Assembly (NCBI GenBank): GCA_934162255.1
Contig: CAKPIG010000001.1
Location: forward strand, 1 to 64,000
Source of the DNA: an uncultured Clostridia bacterium
GTDB taxonomy: Bacteria > Bacillota > Clostridia > TANB77 > CAG-508
Length of the DNA: 64,000 nucleotides
Direction: 5' to 3'
Shown: positions 33,414-42,315 of the stretch, piece after piece
Layout of the letters: every line of letters begins with the position of its first letter
How positions within the stretch are numbered: the stretch's first letter is position 1
Program-made: the position numbers and the translations under genes
The notes under the pieces: model-generated
Database searches by the model: none
The model's input: the letters and a program-made list of their open reading frames with translations, nothing else
What the model was told of the DNA's origin: nothing

Positions 33414-36249
33414 ACTAAAAATATATGATGTGGCTAAAGAATTAAATTTAACAAGTAAAGAAGCAGTGGAAATAGCAAGAAAACTCAATATAGATGTAAA
33501 AAGTCATTTAAGCTCAATAGATGAAGGAGATGCAAAAAAAATTAGAGAAAGCGTAAGTAAGAATAAGATTATGAGAAAAGAAGAAAAAAAGACTAATAAT
33601 GATACACCAGTTATAATAAGAAGAGAAGTTATTATTTCAGATGAAGGAAAAACACCAAAAGAACAGACCAAAAAAGAAGAAAGAAAAAATAATGTTGGAT
33701 TTGTAGAAAGAAAGCAAAACAAAGACTACAATATAGTATATAGAAACAAACCATCAAAACCAATGACTGTAGATGAATTATTTGGATTGAAAAAAGAAAC
33801 TAAAAAAGAAATTAAAGAAGAGGAAAAGGCAGAAAAAGTAGAAAATAAAATGGATGTAGAAACAATAAAACAAGAAAAAGTTGAAGTAAAACCAGTTGTA
33901 GAAAACAAAAATAAAAATAATTATAAAAACAGAGATTTTAGACAAAATAACAATAATAGAGAAAACAGAAATAATAACAATAACTACAATAACAATAATA
34001 ATAGGTTTGAAAACAGAAATAGAAATAATAATAGCAATAATAATAATGGTAATAACAACAATCGTTTTGAAAGAAATAATCAAAGATTTGGAAATAGAAA
34101 CAATAACAGACCAAATGGAAATCAAAGATTTGGTGGAAATAGACCATTAGATGAAAAAGGAATAGAAAAAAATATAAAAGATATAATGGCAATTGAAACA
34201 GTTGAAAAAGAGCCAGCAAGAGAATACAATAAAACAATTGACAAACAAAAAGAAGACAATAGATTTAATGATAATAGAAATTCTAAGAAAAATAATAAGT
34301 CTAGAAAGAATAATCAAAATGGTGAAATTAATGAACATAAGCTAAAAGGATTAAAGAGAACTGATAAATTATCAAATATGTTTGATGACCAAGATGGTGG
34401 AATGTTAGACTATTATGATTTAACAACTCAAAGAGGAAAAAAAGGCAAGAAAAAAATTGGAAAGGAAAACGAAAATAGAAATAAACAAAAAATATTTAAA
34501 CTAGAAGAAATAACTATTCCTGAAACTATCACTGTAAAAGACTTTGCTGCAGAATTAAAGAAAACAACAGCAGAAGTAATAAAAAAATTGTTAGGCTATG
34601 GTGTAATGGCAACAATAAATAATGAGATAGATTTTGATACTGCATCGCTAATTGCAGATGAATTTGGTGTAAAAGTAAATAAGAAAGAAACAGTAACAGA
34701 AGAAGATATACTATTTGACGATTCTGAAGACAGAGAAGAAGATTTAAAACCAAGACCACCAGTAGTTGTTGTAATGGGACACGTAGACCATGGTAAAACA
34801 TCATTATTAGATGCTGTAAAGAAAACAAATGTAATTGAAGGAGAAGCTGGAGGAATAACTCAACATATAGGTGCATACAAGGTTAAAGTAAATGATAGAG
34901 AAATTACATTCTTAGATACACCAGGACATGAAGCATTTACTGCAATGAGAGCAAGAGGTGCACAAATAACAGATATTGCAATACTTGTAGTTGCTGCAAA
35001 TGATGGAGTAATGCCTCAAACTATAGAAGCAATAAATCATGCAAAATCAGCAGGAATACCAATAATTGTTGCAATAAATAAAATCGATTTACCAGATGCA
35101 AATCCTGAAAAAGTAAAACAAGAATTAATGGCTTATGAATTAGTACCAGAAGAATGGGGAGGAGATACAATATTTGTTCCAATATCAGCAAAACAAAATC
35201 AAAACATTGATCAACTTCTAGAAATGGTATTATTACAAGCAGACATGTTAGAACTAAAAGCAAACCCAAATAAACAAGCTAAAGGTGTTGTAATAGAAGC
35301 AAGCTTAGATAAACATAAAGGAACAATCGCATCAATGCTAGTTCAAAGAGGAAAACTTGATGTTGGAGATACAATTGTTGTAGGTTCATCTATTGGTAGA
35401 ATAAGAAGCATGACAGATGAAAAAGGAAAAAAAGTAAAATCTGCTGGACCTTCAACACCAGTAGAAATAACAGGTTTGACAGAAGTACCACAAGCAGGAG
35501 ATGTATTCTATGAAGTAAAAGATGAAAGAACAGCAAAACATCTTATAGAAAAGAGAAAACAACAAGAAAGAGAAAAAACAATAAATGCAATGAATAAAGT
35601 TACATTAGACAACTTATTTAGCCAAATGGAAGAAGGTAACTTAAAAATACTTAACTTAATAGTAAAAGCAGATGTTCAAGGTTCTGTTGAAGCTATAAAA
35701 CAATCAATGGAAAAATTGTCAAATGAAGAAGTAAGAGTTAAAGTTATTCATGCTGCAGTAGGTGCTGTTACAGAATCAGATGTAACACTTGCAAAAGTAT
35801 CAAATGCAATAATAATAGCATTTAATGTTAGACCAATGCCAACAGCAAAAGACATGGCAGAAAAAGATGAAGTTGAAATTAAACAATATTCAATAATATA
35901 TCAAGCAATTGATGATGTAGAAGCTGCTATGAAAGGTATGTTAGATCCAAAATATCAAGAAAAAGTTATAGGAAATGCAGAAATAAGACAAACATTTAGA
36001 ATTTCAAATGTTGGTACAATTGGTGGAGCATATGTACTTGATGGAAAACTTGAAAGAAATGCTGGAGTAAGAGTATTACGTGATAATGTAGTTATACATG
36101 ATGGAAAATTAGCTTCATTAAAAAGATTTAAAGATGATGCAAAAGAGGTAACAAAAGGATTTGAATGTGGTATTCAAATTGAAAAATTCAATGATATCAA
36201 AGAAGGAGATATTCTTGAAGCATACATCTTAGAAGAAATAAAAAGATAG
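33406..36249 (+). CDS. infB: Translation initiation factor IF-2
   Basis: About 947 residues. After a short N-terminal IF2N-like domain (LKIYDVAKELNLTSKEAVEI) comes a long charged linker including a markedly Asn/Arg-rich stretch (around bases 33900-34150). The second IF2N domain, the GTPase domain (G1 GHVDHGKTSLLDAV, G3 DTPGHEAF, G4 NKIDL) and domains II-IV follow. It positions initiator tRNA on the 30S subunit. TTG 33406 is chosen because GGGGGTGAT is ideally spaced; ATGs at 33391 and 33400 overlap that site. Confidence 0.96.
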   Translation: MGKLKIYDVAKELNLTSKEAVEIARKLNIDVKSHLSSIDEGDAKKIRESVSKNKIMRKEEKKTNNDTPVIIRREVIISDEGKTPKEQTKKEERKNNVGFVERKQNKDYNIVYRNKPSKPMTVDELFGLKKETKKEIKEEEKAEKVENKMDVETIKQEKVEVKPVVENKNKNNYKNRDFRQNNNNRENRNNNNNYNNNNNRFENRNRNNNSNNNNGNNNNRFERNNQRFGNRNNNRPNGNQRFGGNRPLDEKGIEKNIKDIMAIETVEKEPAREYNKTIDKQKEDNRFNDNRNSKKNNKSRKNNQNGEINEHKLKGLKRTDKLSNMFDDQDGGMLDYYDLTTQRGKKGKKKIGKENENRNKQKIFKLEEITIPETITVKDFAAELKKTTAEVIKKLLGYGVMATINNEIDFDTASLIADEFGVKVNKKETVTEEDILFDDSEDREEDLKPRPPVVVVMGHVDHGKTSLLDAVKKTNVIEGEAGGITQHIGAYKVKVNDREITFLDTPGHEAFTAMRARGAQITDIAILVVAANDGVMPQTIEAINHAKSAGIPIIVAINKIDLPDANPEKVKQELMAYELVPEEWGGDTIFVPISAKQNQNIDQLLEMVLLQADMLELKANPNKQAKGVVIEASLDKHKGTIASMLVQRGKLDVGDTIVVGSSIGRIRSMTDEKGKKVKSAGPSTPVEITGLTEVPQAGDVFYEVKDERTAKHLIEKRKQQEREKTINAMNKVTLDNLFSQMEEGNLKILNLIVKADVQGSVEAIKQSMEKLSNEEVRVKVIHAAVGAVTESDVTLAKVSNAIIIAFNVRPMPTAKDMAEKDEVEIKQYSIIYQAIDDVEAAMKGMLDPKYQEKVIGNAEIRQTFRISNVGTIGGAYVLDGKLERNAGVRVLRDNVVIHDGKLASLKRFKDDAKEVTKGFECGIQIEKFNDIKEGDILEAYILEEIKR

Positions 36250-36267
36250 AGATAGAAGGGAGTAAAA

Positions 36268-36624
36268 ATGCCAAAAAACAATAATCGTCAAGGAAGAATT
36301 GATGAAGAATTTAGAAAAGAACTTAGTCAAATAATAAGTTTCGAATTAAAAGAACCAAGTGTTACTGGAATGGTTAGTGTAACAAGAGTAAAAGTTACAC
36401 CAGACTTAAAATATGCAAAAGTATCTGTCAGCATTTTGAACTCAAAAAATGTGAAAGAAACTTTATCAGGCCTAAAAAAATCATCAGGATTCTTAAGATC
36501 AGAATTAGCTAAAAGAATAAATTTAAGAAATACACCAGAATTAGTGTTTGAATTAGATGAATCACTAGAATATGGTGCTAAAATAGATAGTATATTAAAT
36601 GATATAATGAAAAAAGAAAAATAG
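36268..36624 (+). CDS. rbfA: 30S ribosome-binding factor RbfA
   Basis: A 118-residue KH-fold protein with RQGRIDEEFRKELSQIISFE, then the RbfA core (VTRVKVTPDLKYAKVSVSIL) and a C-terminal RNTPELVFELDESLEYGAKI, the family signature. It helps 16S rRNA 5'-end maturation and cold adaptation. It follows infB by 18 bases as in most bacteria. Confidence 0.96.
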   Translation: MPKNNNRQGRIDEEFRKELSQIISFELKEPSVTGMVSVTRVKVTPDLKYAKVSVSILNSKNVKETLSGLKKSSGFLRSELAKRINLRNTPELVFELDESLEYGAKIDSILNDIMKKEK

Positions 36625-36638
36625 AAGAAGGGAAAAAT

Positions 36639-37601
36639 ATGACATTAGATAGAATATTAGAAGAAATAAAAAAAGCAAAAACAATAGCAATATTATGTCA
36701 TGAATCACCAGATGGAGATGCTGTATCCAGCTCTCTAGCTGTGATGCATGCATTAGAACAACTTGGAAAAAATGCTGATGTGATAATACCAGAATATGCA
36801 AAAGACTTTAAATTCTTGCCAGGAACAGAAAAAATAAAAGTAGATAGTGATATAAAAAAATATGACTTAGCAATATCTGTAGATTGTTCAGATTTAAAAA
36901 GATTAGTTGGAGCAAAAGAATATTTTGAGACTGCTAAAATAACAATTGAAATAGATCACCATTCAGTAAATGCTATGTTTGCAGATTTAAACTATGTTGA
37001 CCCTGTAGCACCTGCATGCTGTCAAGTATTAATAGGAATGTTTGAATACTTTGGAATAGAAATAACTAAAGAAATAGGAACATGTATATTAACAGGAATA
37101 ATCACAGATACAGGAGGATTCCAATATTCAGGAGTAAATCCAGAAACATTTGAATTCGCAGCAGAGATATTAAGAAAAGGTGTAAATATATCAAAAATAT
37201 GTCAAAGGGTATTAAGAAATAAAACAAAAGCAAACTGTGAACTTACAAAAATTCTATATGAAAGAATGGAATTTGAAGAAGAAGGTAAAGTTGCACTTTC
37301 ATACATACCTGTCGAAGACTATGAAAGAACAAATGCACAATTAGGAGATGATGAAGGATTAGTCGAAATTGAAAGAGACATAGAAGGAGTGGAAGTTGCA
37401 GTTCTTTTAAAAGAAAAAGAAGGAGCAAATGGATATAAAGCATCATTAAGATCAAAAGAAAATGTAAATGTTTCAAATGTGTGCCTACTTTTAGGAGGAG
37501 GAGGACATCCAAGAGCAGCAGGATGCTTTGTTCCAGGAAATTTAAAAGAAGTAAAAGAAAAAGTTATAAATGCAATAAAAAAAGAAGCTAATTGGAGTTA
37601 A
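36639..37601 (+). CDS. nrnA: DHH-family bifunctional oligoribonuclease/PAP phosphatase
   Basis: A 320-residue DHH/DHHA1 phosphoesterase. The metal-binding motifs are LCHESPDGDAVSSSLA, VDCSDLKR, IEIDHHSVN and TGIITDTGGF; the DHHA1 substrate-binding end shows LGGGGHPRAAGCF. The family degrades nanoRNAs and dephosphorylates pAp. The rbfA-nrnA-truB order is widespread in Firmicutes. All catalytic motifs look intact. Confidence 0.94.
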   Translation: MTLDRILEEIKKAKTIAILCHESPDGDAVSSSLAVMHALEQLGKNADVIIPEYAKDFKFLPGTEKIKVDSDIKKYDLAISVDCSDLKRLVGAKEYFETAKITIEIDHHSVNAMFADLNYVDPVAPACCQVLIGMFEYFGIEITKEIGTCILTGIITDTGGFQYSGVNPETFEFAAEILRKGVNISKICQRVLRNKTKANCELTKILYERMEFEEEGKVALSYIPVEDYERTNAQLGDDEGLVEIERDIEGVEVAVLLKEKEGANGYKASLRSKENVNVSNVCLLLGGGGHPRAAGCFVPGNLKEVKEKVINAIKKEANWS

Positions 37602-37602
37602 A

Positions 37603-38457
37603 ATGAATGGTATAATAATTATAAATAAACCTAAAAATTATACTTCACATGATATTGTTAGAATTGCTAAAAAAGTGTTAAATGAAAAAGTTGGGCATAC
37701 AGGAACATTAGATCCAAATGCAACAGGAGTATTGCCATTACTTATAGGCAAAGGAACTGAACTTTCAAAATACATGATAAATCATGATAAAACATATGAG
37801 GCAGTTATTAAAATTGGAGAAAAAACAGATACAGCAGATGTTGAAGGACAAGTTATAGAAAAACAAGAAGTTGATTTTGAAAAAATAAAAATAGAAAGTG
37901 TAGAAAAAGCACTACAAAAATGTCTAGGAAAACAAGAACAAATTCCACCAATGTATTCAGCAATAAAAATTAATGGAAAGAAATTATATGAATATGCAAG
38001 AAAAGGTCAAAAAATACAAATAAAACCAAGACAAATTGAGATATATGAAATAAAATTGATAGAAATTAATGAAAAACAAAAAGAAATTATATTTAAAGTA
38101 CATTGTTCAAAAGGAACATATATAAGAACTTTATGTGAAAAAATTGCTGAGAATTTAGGAACATGTGGATATATGAAGGAATTGAAAAGAACACAAGTAG
38201 GAGAATTCAAAATAGAAGATGCCATAGAAATAGAAGAGTTAGAAAACAATGCTAAAAATAATATAATAACAGTTGAAGAATATTTTGAAGATTCTCCTCA
38301 AATAGAACTATCTGAGTATAAAAACAAATTATTTTTAAATGGAGTTCAACTTACATTTAATATGGAAGATGGAATATATAGAATATATAAAAATAAAAAT
38401 TTTATTGGAATAGGAACAATTAAAAATAATTTATTAAAAAGAGATATTATAATTTAA
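37603..38457 (+). CDS. truB: tRNA pseudouridine-55 synthase
   Basis: A 284-residue TruB. The catalytic Asp is in KVGHTGTLDPNATGVLPLLI, and the family signatures MYSAIKINGKKLYEYARKG and CSKGTYIRTLCEKIAE follow. It modifies U55 in the T-loop of all tRNAs. It begins 1 base after the nrnA stop, so the two are coupled. The ribF gene that usually follows is absent; metG is next. Confidence 0.96.
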   Translation: MNGIIIINKPKNYTSHDIVRIAKKVLNEKVGHTGTLDPNATGVLPLLIGKGTELSKYMINHDKTYEAVIKIGEKTDTADVEGQVIEKQEVDFEKIKIESVEKALQKCLGKQEQIPPMYSAIKINGKKLYEYARKGQKIQIKPRQIEIYEIKLIEINEKQKEIIFKVHCSKGTYIRTLCEKIAENLGTCGYMKELKRTQVGEFKIEDAIEIEELENNAKNNIITVEEYFEDSPQIELSEYKNKLFLNGVQLTFNMEDGIYRIYKNKNFIGIGTIKNNLLKRDIII

Positions 38458-38471
38458 AGGGGGTATAATAA

Positions 38472-40028
38472 ATGGAAAAATTTTATTTAACAACACCAAT
38501 ATATTACCCAAGTGGAAAATTCCATATAGGAACAGCATATACAGAAGTATTGGCAGATACAATAGTTAAATATAAGAAATTAAGAGGATTTGATACTTAT
38601 TTTTTAACAGGAACAGATGAACATGGACAAAAAATTCAATCAGTTGCAGAAAAAGCAGGAAAAACACCACAACAATATGTTGACGAAATGGCAGAAATGG
38701 CAAAAGAACTATGGAAAAAAATGAATATTAAATATGATTATTTCATAAGAACAACAGAACCATGCCATGAAAAAACAGTTCAAAAAATATTTAAATATTT
38801 CTTAGAAAAAGGAGATATTTATAAAGGAGAATATGAAGGCTGGTATTGTATGCCATGTGAAACATATTTTACAAAAACACAATTAGTTGATGGAAAATGT
38901 CCAGATTGTGGTAGAGAAGTAAAATTATTAAAAGAAGAAGCATATTTCTTTAAGATGAAAAAATATGCTGATAGACTTTTAAAATTTTATGAAGAGAATC
39001 CAGATTTTGTAGAACCTGCATATAGAAAGACAGAGATGATAAATAATTTCATAAAACCAGGATTAGAAGATTTATGTGTAACAAGAACATCTTTTGATTG
39101 GGGAATAAAAGTAGAAAGTGATCCAAAACATGTAATATATGTTTGGTTAGATGCTTTGACAAATTACTTAACAGCTTTAGGATATATGCAAGAAGATGAT
39201 ATACTATTTAAAAAATACTGGCCTGCAGATGTTCAAATAGTAGGAAAAGATATAGCTAGATTTCATTTAATATATTGGCCAATATTCTTAATGGCATTAG
39301 ACTTACCATTACCTAAAAAAATAGTAGTTCATAACTGGATAATGATGAAAGATGGAAAAATGTCAAAATCATTCGGAAATGTCGTATATCCAGAAAAATT
39401 AATAGACAGATATGGATTAGATGCGACAAGATACTATTTATTAAGAGTAATGTCAGTATCACAAGATGGAGTATATTCTCCAGAAGATTTTGTTGAAAGA
39501 TATAATTCAGATTTGTGCAATGATTTAGGAAATTTAGTAAATAGAACAGTATCAATGGTTAATAAATATTTTGAAGGAACAGTTCCAGAATATAATGGAA
39601 CACCAAATGAAGTTGACCAAGAATTTGAAAAATACACACTTGAACAAATTGAAAAAGTAGAAGACTTAATGGAAAAATGTCAATTATCAAATGCATTGCA
39701 AGAACTATGGGCAATTATTTCAAGGACAAATAAATATATTGATGAAACAAGACCATGGGAACTTGCAAAAAATGAAGAAACAGAAAAATTGAAATCAAGT
39801 ATGTACCATTTAATAGAAAACATAAGAAAAATAGGAATAATGTTATTGCCAGTAATGGAAGAAACAGCTCAAAACCTATTGAGCCAAATAGGAATTCCTG
39901 AAGAGCTACAAACATGGGAAAGTATAAAGAAATATGATATTCTACCTGACATAAAAGTAATAGAAAAGGGTGAACCTTTATTTATGAGAAAAAATATGGA
40001 AGAAGAGTTAGAATATTTAAAACAATAA
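38472..40028 (+). CDS. metG: Methionyl-tRNA synthetase
   Basis: A 518-residue class I synthetase. HIGH-type motif GKFHIGTAY, the zinc-binding insert (CMPCET and CPDCGRE), the KMSKS motif in DGKMSKSFGN, and the helical anticodon-binding domain are in order. It lacks the C-terminal EMAP/tRNA-binding domain present in longer Firmicutes forms. It charges tRNA-Met, matching its place after initiation-factor genes. No T-box is seen upstream. Confidence 0.97.
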   Translation: MEKFYLTTPIYYPSGKFHIGTAYTEVLADTIVKYKKLRGFDTYFLTGTDEHGQKIQSVAEKAGKTPQQYVDEMAEMAKELWKKMNIKYDYFIRTTEPCHEKTVQKIFKYFLEKGDIYKGEYEGWYCMPCETYFTKTQLVDGKCPDCGREVKLLKEEAYFFKMKKYADRLLKFYEENPDFVEPAYRKTEMINNFIKPGLEDLCVTRTSFDWGIKVESDPKHVIYVWLDALTNYLTALGYMQEDDILFKKYWPADVQIVGKDIARFHLIYWPIFLMALDLPLPKKIVVHNWIMMKDGKMSKSFGNVVYPEKLIDRYGLDATRYYLLRVMSVSQDGVYSPEDFVERYNSDLCNDLGNLVNRTVSMVNKYFEGTVPEYNGTPNEVDQEFEKYTLEQIEKVEDLMEKCQLSNALQELWAIISRTNKYIDETRPWELAKNEETEKLKSSMYHLIENIRKIGIMLLPVMEETAQNLLSQIGIPEELQTWESIKKYDILPDIKVIEKGEPLFMRKNMEEELEYLKQ

Positions 40029-40039
40029 AAGGTGGAATC

Positions 40040-40930
40040 ATGGATTTGATATCTATAAGAAGAAAATATAAAAATATAAGAAATATAATAATCACTATTT
40101 TTTTAATAACAGTATTATTAGTAGTAATAATTGGAATAAAAGAAATATATATAAATTCAAAATATGATAAAATATATAAATCATATTCTGAACAATATGA
40201 TATAGCACTTTCAAAACAATCGGAAATGATTGCACAAGCTCAGATTGAGAAAAGGAAAGAAAAAAATCCTCAATTAACAGAAGAAGGCAAAAACAATATG
40301 GCAAGCTTATATCATTCAGAAAACAAGAGAGTATTCTTGACATTTGATGATGGACCATCAGAAACAGTCACAATACCAATATTAGAAACTCTAAAAAATG
40401 AAGGTATAAAAGCAACATTTTTTGTGTTAGGAAGTAGAGTAGAATTATACCCAGAATTGGTAAAAAAAGAATATGACGAAGGTCATTATATAGCAAGTCA
40501 TGGATATTCACATGAATATTCAAAAATATATGCATCACCACAAAGTGTTTTAGAAGAATATAATAAAACACTAACAGCTATACAGAATGCATTAGGTGAC
40601 CAAACATATAATCCACATTTGTTTAGATTCCCCGGTGGATATACAGGTGGAAAGTATGCAGAAATAAAAAAAGAAGCGGCAGAACTATTAAAACAAAACA
40701 ACATAACATATGTTGATTGGAATTCTTTAACATCAGATGCAGCTGGAGCCAAGACGACTGAACAATTTTTATCAGAAATAGATAAAACGGTTGGAAAAAA
40801 GAATAGTATAGTACTTTTAATGCATGATGCAGGAAATAAAAAAGCAACAGCAGAGGCCCTACCACAAATAATATCATATTTTAAAGAAAGAGGATTTGAG
40901 TTTGATAATTTTTATAGCATAATAAAATAA
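40040..40930 (+). CDS. Polysaccharide deacetylase (NodB domain)
   Basis: A 296-residue membrane-anchored enzyme: N-terminal helix at residues ~15-35, a coiled linker, and a NodB domain with all catalytic motifs (FLTFDDGPSE, IASHGYSHEYS, RFPGGYTGG, VDWNSLTSDA, VLLMHDAG). It would remove acetyl groups from peptidoglycan or a surface polysaccharide. It follows metG by 11 bases and is probably the last gene of the long operon. Substrate is not determinable. Confidence 0.92.
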   Translation: MDLISIRRKYKNIRNIIITIFLITVLLVVIIGIKEIYINSKYDKIYKSYSEQYDIALSKQSEMIAQAQIEKRKEKNPQLTEEGKNNMASLYHSENKRVFLTFDDGPSETVTIPILETLKNEGIKATFFVLGSRVELYPELVKKEYDEGHYIASHGYSHEYSKIYASPQSVLEEYNKTLTAIQNALGDQTYNPHLFRFPGGYTGGKYAEIKKEAAELLKQNNITYVDWNSLTSDAAGAKTTEQFLSEIDKTVGKKNSIVLLMHDAGNKKATAEALPQIISYFKERGFEFDNFYSIIK

Positions 40931-40935
40931 AAGTA

Positions 40936-40964
40936 TTGAATAAATTAAAAAAATCTGTTATACT
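40936..40964 (+). promoter_or_regulatory. SigA-type promoter upstream of the efp pair
   Basis: TTGAAT at 40936-40941 and TATACT at 40959-40964, spacer 17 bases. Confidence 0.7.
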
Positions 40965-40986
40965 TTAAACATATATGGAGGGAAAA

Positions 40987-41484
40987 ATGGAAGATAAACA
41001 AAAGAAACAATTTATATCAACAATAATAATGGTAATTATTATTGCAGTAATAATAGTAACTATGGCTATAGGTCTAATAAAGAAAAATAGCAATCATAAT
41101 GATGAAAATATACAAAATAAAGATAATACTAATAATCAAGTAGAAGAACAAGTTGAAGAATATGTAAAAGAGCAAGATGGCATAAAAACTAACATAAGTG
41201 ATAAATTACGTCAATCAAGAGAATTTGAAGGATATAAAGTAGATAAGATAGAATTAACTTCACAAAGTTCACAAACTCAATTAATAGCTGAAATGACTAA
41301 TAATTCAGGAGTAGACAAAACAGCAATGTTAATAGATATAGTCTTACTTGATAAAGATGGAAATGAAATAGTGACACTAGGAGGAATAATTCCAGCAACA
41401 AATGCAGGAGAAACAAGTCAATTAAATGTAAATTCATCATTAAATTATGCAAATGCATATGATTTTAAAATAATAAAAAAATAA
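40987..41484 (+). CDS. Membrane-anchored protein with FxLYD/DUF3426-like domain
   Basis: A 165-residue protein: an N-terminal membrane helix (residues ~8-29), a charged linker with repeated Glu/Gln, then a beta-rich domain (YKVDKIELTSQSSQTQLIAE, LIDIVLLDKDGNEI, LGGIIPATNAGETS) in the pattern of FxLYD/DUF3426 immunoglobulin-like domains. That assignment is by eye. ATG 40987 follows ATGGAGGG; a start at 40975 would overlap the ribosome binding site. It is co-transcribed with efp. Confidence 0.65.
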   Translation: MEDKQKKQFISTIIMVIIIAVIIVTMAIGLIKKNSNHNDENIQNKDNTNNQVEEQVEEYVKEQDGIKTNISDKLRQSREFEGYKVDKIELTSQSSQTQLIAEMTNNSGVDKTAMLIDIVLLDKDGNEIVTLGGIIPATNAGETSQLNVNSSLNYANAYDFKIIKK

Positions 41485-41510
41485 GAAGTTGAAAGGAGAA
41501 AATAACAATT

Positions 41511-42077
41511 ATGGCAGGAGTATATATGGCAGGAGATTTCAGAAATGGAACAACATTTGAAATGGATGGAGGAGTTTTTAGAGTAGTAGAATTCCAACAC
41601 GTAAAACCAGGTAAAGGAGCAGCATTTGTAAGAACAAAATTAAAAAACGTAATAACAGGAGCAGTTTTAGAAAAAACATTTAACCCATCAGATAAATATC
41701 CTGGAGCAGAAATAGAAAAGAAAACAATGCAATATTTATATAATGATGGAGATTTATATTATTTTATGGATAATGAAACATATGATCAATTACCATTAAA
41801 TAAAGACGATATTGGAGATTGTCTAAAATATTTAAAAGAAAACATGGAAGTTACAATACTTTCATTCAAAGGAAAAGTATTTGCAGTAGAACCACCAATA
41901 TTTGTAGAACTTGAAGTTACATACACAGAGCCAGGATTTGCTGGAAATACAACAACAACATCTGGAAAACCAGCAACATTAGAAACTGGATTAGAACTAC
42001 AAGTACCAATGTTCATAAATATTGGAGATGTATTAAGAATAGATACACGTACATGTGAATATATGGAAAGAGTATAA
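41511..42077 (+). CDS. efp: Elongation factor P
   Basis: A 188-residue EF-P with the three OB-like domains. Visible signatures are MAGDFRNGTTFEMDGGVFRV, the loop region HVKPGKGAAFVRTKL carrying the Lys at the modification site, and the C-terminal ETGLELQVPMFINIGDVLRI. It relieves stalling at polyproline stretches. Two starts are possible: 41511 (AAAGGAG upstream) or 41526; the family's usual N-terminus falls between them. Confidence 0.96.
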   Translation: MAGVYMAGDFRNGTTFEMDGGVFRVVEFQHVKPGKGAAFVRTKLKNVITGAVLEKTFNPSDKYPGAEIEKKTMQYLYNDGDLYYFMDNETYDQLPLNKDDIGDCLKYLKENMEVTILSFKGKVFAVEPPIFVELEVTYTEPGFAGNTTTTSGKPATLETGLELQVPMFINIGDVLRIDTRTCEYMERV

Positions 42078-42086
42078 TTAATTTTG

Positions 42087-42131
42087 GAGCCGGTTTTTTA
42101 CACAATTAAGAAACATGGCTCTTTTATTTTA
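42087..42131 (+). terminator. Terminator after efp
   Basis: GAGCC (42087-42091) pairs with GGCTC (42117-42121), with an inner GTTTTTT/AAGAAAC stem, followed by TTTTATTTT. It reads through towards the next small gene only partly if at all. Confidence 0.65.
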
Positions 42132-42141
42132 GGAGGTAAAA

Positions 42142-42312
42142 ATGAAAGAAGAAGAAATATTAAATAAAATTAAAGAATTAGAGAAAAGAGTAGCAGAATT
42201 AGAAAAAAGCGTATCATATATTCAAGAAGATATATATGAATTTGTAGAAGATGATGAACAAGAAAGTCCATGTGGAGGAAATTGTTCACATTGTAGTGGA
42301 TGTGAAGAATAG
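42142..42312 (+). CDS. Small coiled-coil protein with Cys-rich tail
   Basis: A 56-residue protein: a Glu/Lys coiled coil with heptad-like spacing (IKELEKRVAELEKSVSYIQ), an acidic stretch, and the tail CGGNCSHCSGCEE with four cysteines, which could bind a metal or form disulfides. A strong AGGAGG precedes ATG 42142, and the stop lies 3 bases before the next gene, so it looks like a real coding gene. Function is unknown. Confidence 0.75.
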   Translation: MKEEEILNKIKELEKRVAELEKSVSYIQEDIYEFVEDDEQESPCGGNCSHCSGCEE

Positions 42313-42315
42313 CTT

